Under the pieces are notes generated by a model. That model had not been told where the DNA came from and searched no databases. It saw nothing but the letters and a program-made list of their open reading frames with translations. Made by a program: the position numbers and the translations under genes. A stretch of DNA of 64,000 bases from Tilletia caries (Eukaryota; Basidiomycota; Exobasidiomycetes; Tilletiales; Tilletiaceae): assembly GCA_032718865.1 (NCBI GenBank), contig JALUTQ010000026.1, forward strand, positions 744,001-808,000. The letters are read 5' to 3'. Shown in pieces: positions 63,248 to 64,000 of this stretch (the stretch's first letter is position 1; each line of letters opens with the position of its first letter).

Positions 63248-64000
63248 ATGTCGTCCACTTTGCCCCTAGTTCCGCCCCCTCCCTTTTCAGGAGACGACTC
63301 CTTCTCCAGCGAATTCACAGCTGCTTCGTCTGCGGACAGCGCGTCGCCAATTGCTCAGCAAACGGAGCCTGCGCCGGATCCTGAAGGTGGTGCAGCTCCT
63401 ATCGCCGACGGTCCTGCCCCGCTAGCTCCCGCAGCTGCTGTTGCAACTGGTCCGTGCCAGTGGAGCTCGACGGAGTCCGAGCTAATGCTCACCGTTCTCG
63501 AAGAGGCTGCGATGCAGAAGCTGCAGAGCGGCGGAGGCTTCAAGGTCAGTGTTAATTTCTTTGTACGCGTGCGTTGGTTGCCTGGTCACTGACAGATCCA
63601 CATCTTTCTTGGTGCAGCCCGAAGTTTGGCGGAAGGCTTCGGACAAGCTCGCAGCAACGTGGGTCAAGGGCGGCACAAAGGGTCCTGAGCAGGTCAAGAC
63701 GCACTTTCGCGGTGTGAGTAGTCAACGCGTGCGTGCGTGCGTAACTGCTATGCGGCACAAACTGACCTGTCTGCTTTTTGTATCTTCCCGTTCGTTAGCT
63801 GAAGAAGATGTGGGCGGAGGTCCACGAGCTGGTCAACATGAGTGGATTTGGCTGGGACGAGAAGCAGAAGCGGGTGACTGCTTTGGATAGCGTGTGGGAT
63901 GATCTGCTTGCGGTGAGTAGTGCCAGACTTTCGCTGCATGACATTTCGAGGCACTGCTCTGAAGCTACATTCCTTCGTCGTCTTCACAGAATAAGCCCAA
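63248..64000 (+). CDS. Myb/SANT-like domain protein (partial, runs off right edge)
   Basis: Exons 63248-63544, 63618-63713, 63799-63912 and 63990 onward join in phase. The N-terminus is Ser/Pro/Ala-rich (MSSTLPLVPPPPFSGDDSFS...). The domain follows: CQWSSTESELMLTVLEEAAM, GGGFKPEVWRKASDKLAATW, GPEQVKTHFRGLKKMWAEVH, and SGFGWDEKQKRVTALDSVWD, then LLANKP at the edge. The spacing of Trp residues and the 'QVK...F..LKK.W' and 'SGFGWD' signatures fit the Myb/SANT-like DNA-binding domain found in plant and fungal proteins, many related to PIF/Harbinger transposon accessory proteins. It could be a domesticated host regulator or a transposon gene. No partner transposase is visible. Confidence 0.72.

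Noticed and set aside
1..64000. tRNA, rRNA or other structured RNA genes
   Set aside because: No cloverleaf with paired A and B box signals, and no rRNA-like sequence, was found by eye. A covariance-model scan would be decisive.

Overview
The window looks like a repeat-rich chromosomal segment of a filamentous fungus, most likely a basidiomycete (inference). The support is: protein-coding genes with many short introns (about 45-110 bp, GTRNGT donors, CAG/TAG acceptors), eukaryotic housekeeping genes (PIG-A, a THO1/SARNP-like protein, a leucyl-tRNA synthetase fragment), and tyrosine-recombinase (YR) retrotransposons, Fot1/pogo and hAT-like elements typical of fungal genomes. I see no rRNA, tRNA or CRISPR.

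Layout. 1-2.8 kb holds three small genes with signal-peptide starts. 3.23-5.28 kb is a Fot1/pogo-like DNA transposon with 111-bp inverted repeats and a frameshifted transposase. 5.8-6.9 kb holds gene debris: a degenerate piece of the gene at 21-23.6 kb, two exons of an unrecognised gene, and an exon with a mitochondrial-presequence look. 6.94-13.31 kb is a YR retrotransposon with textbook split direct repeats (A1...B1-A2-B2). 13.6-23.6 kb is the main host island: a KEN-box nuclear-type protein, a 5'-truncated frameshifted leucyl-tRNA synthetase fragment, PIG-A, a THO1-like protein and a membrane-anchored AMP-binding-like protein.

23.7-42 kb is a nest of mobile DNA. A non-autonomous element (23.7-25.2 kb) carries a hAT-like MITE. 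Next to it an element with long inverted repeats (25,245-36,245) is split by an 8.2-kb insertion (25,404-33,604) with 34-bp inverted ends and a 7-bp target duplication. That insertion contains a second YR retroelement (gag, RT, RNase H, YR). A third YR retroelement (36.47-41.89 kb) is nearly open but carries four in-frame TAG codons and an inserted 0.7-kb element.

42-64 kb is mostly gene-poor. It contains four copies of a hAT-like MITE rich in GACTATAGTC, several other inverted-repeat elements (AT-rich TATACTATAG elements, and CCGGAAT/CTCCG-rich ones), microsatellites, two related coiled-coil gene remnants, a possible RPC34 fragment, a 3' piece of a fourth YR element, and at the right edge an intron-containing gene with a Myb/SANT-like domain.

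The best candidates for something new are the YR retroelement family itself (W-x-D-D reverse transcriptase box, a shared CSLCG zinc finger, introns in gag, amber-interrupted but otherwise open frames, TGATG stop-start coupling between pol and recombinase) and the 8.2-kb inverted-repeat unit that contains one copy.
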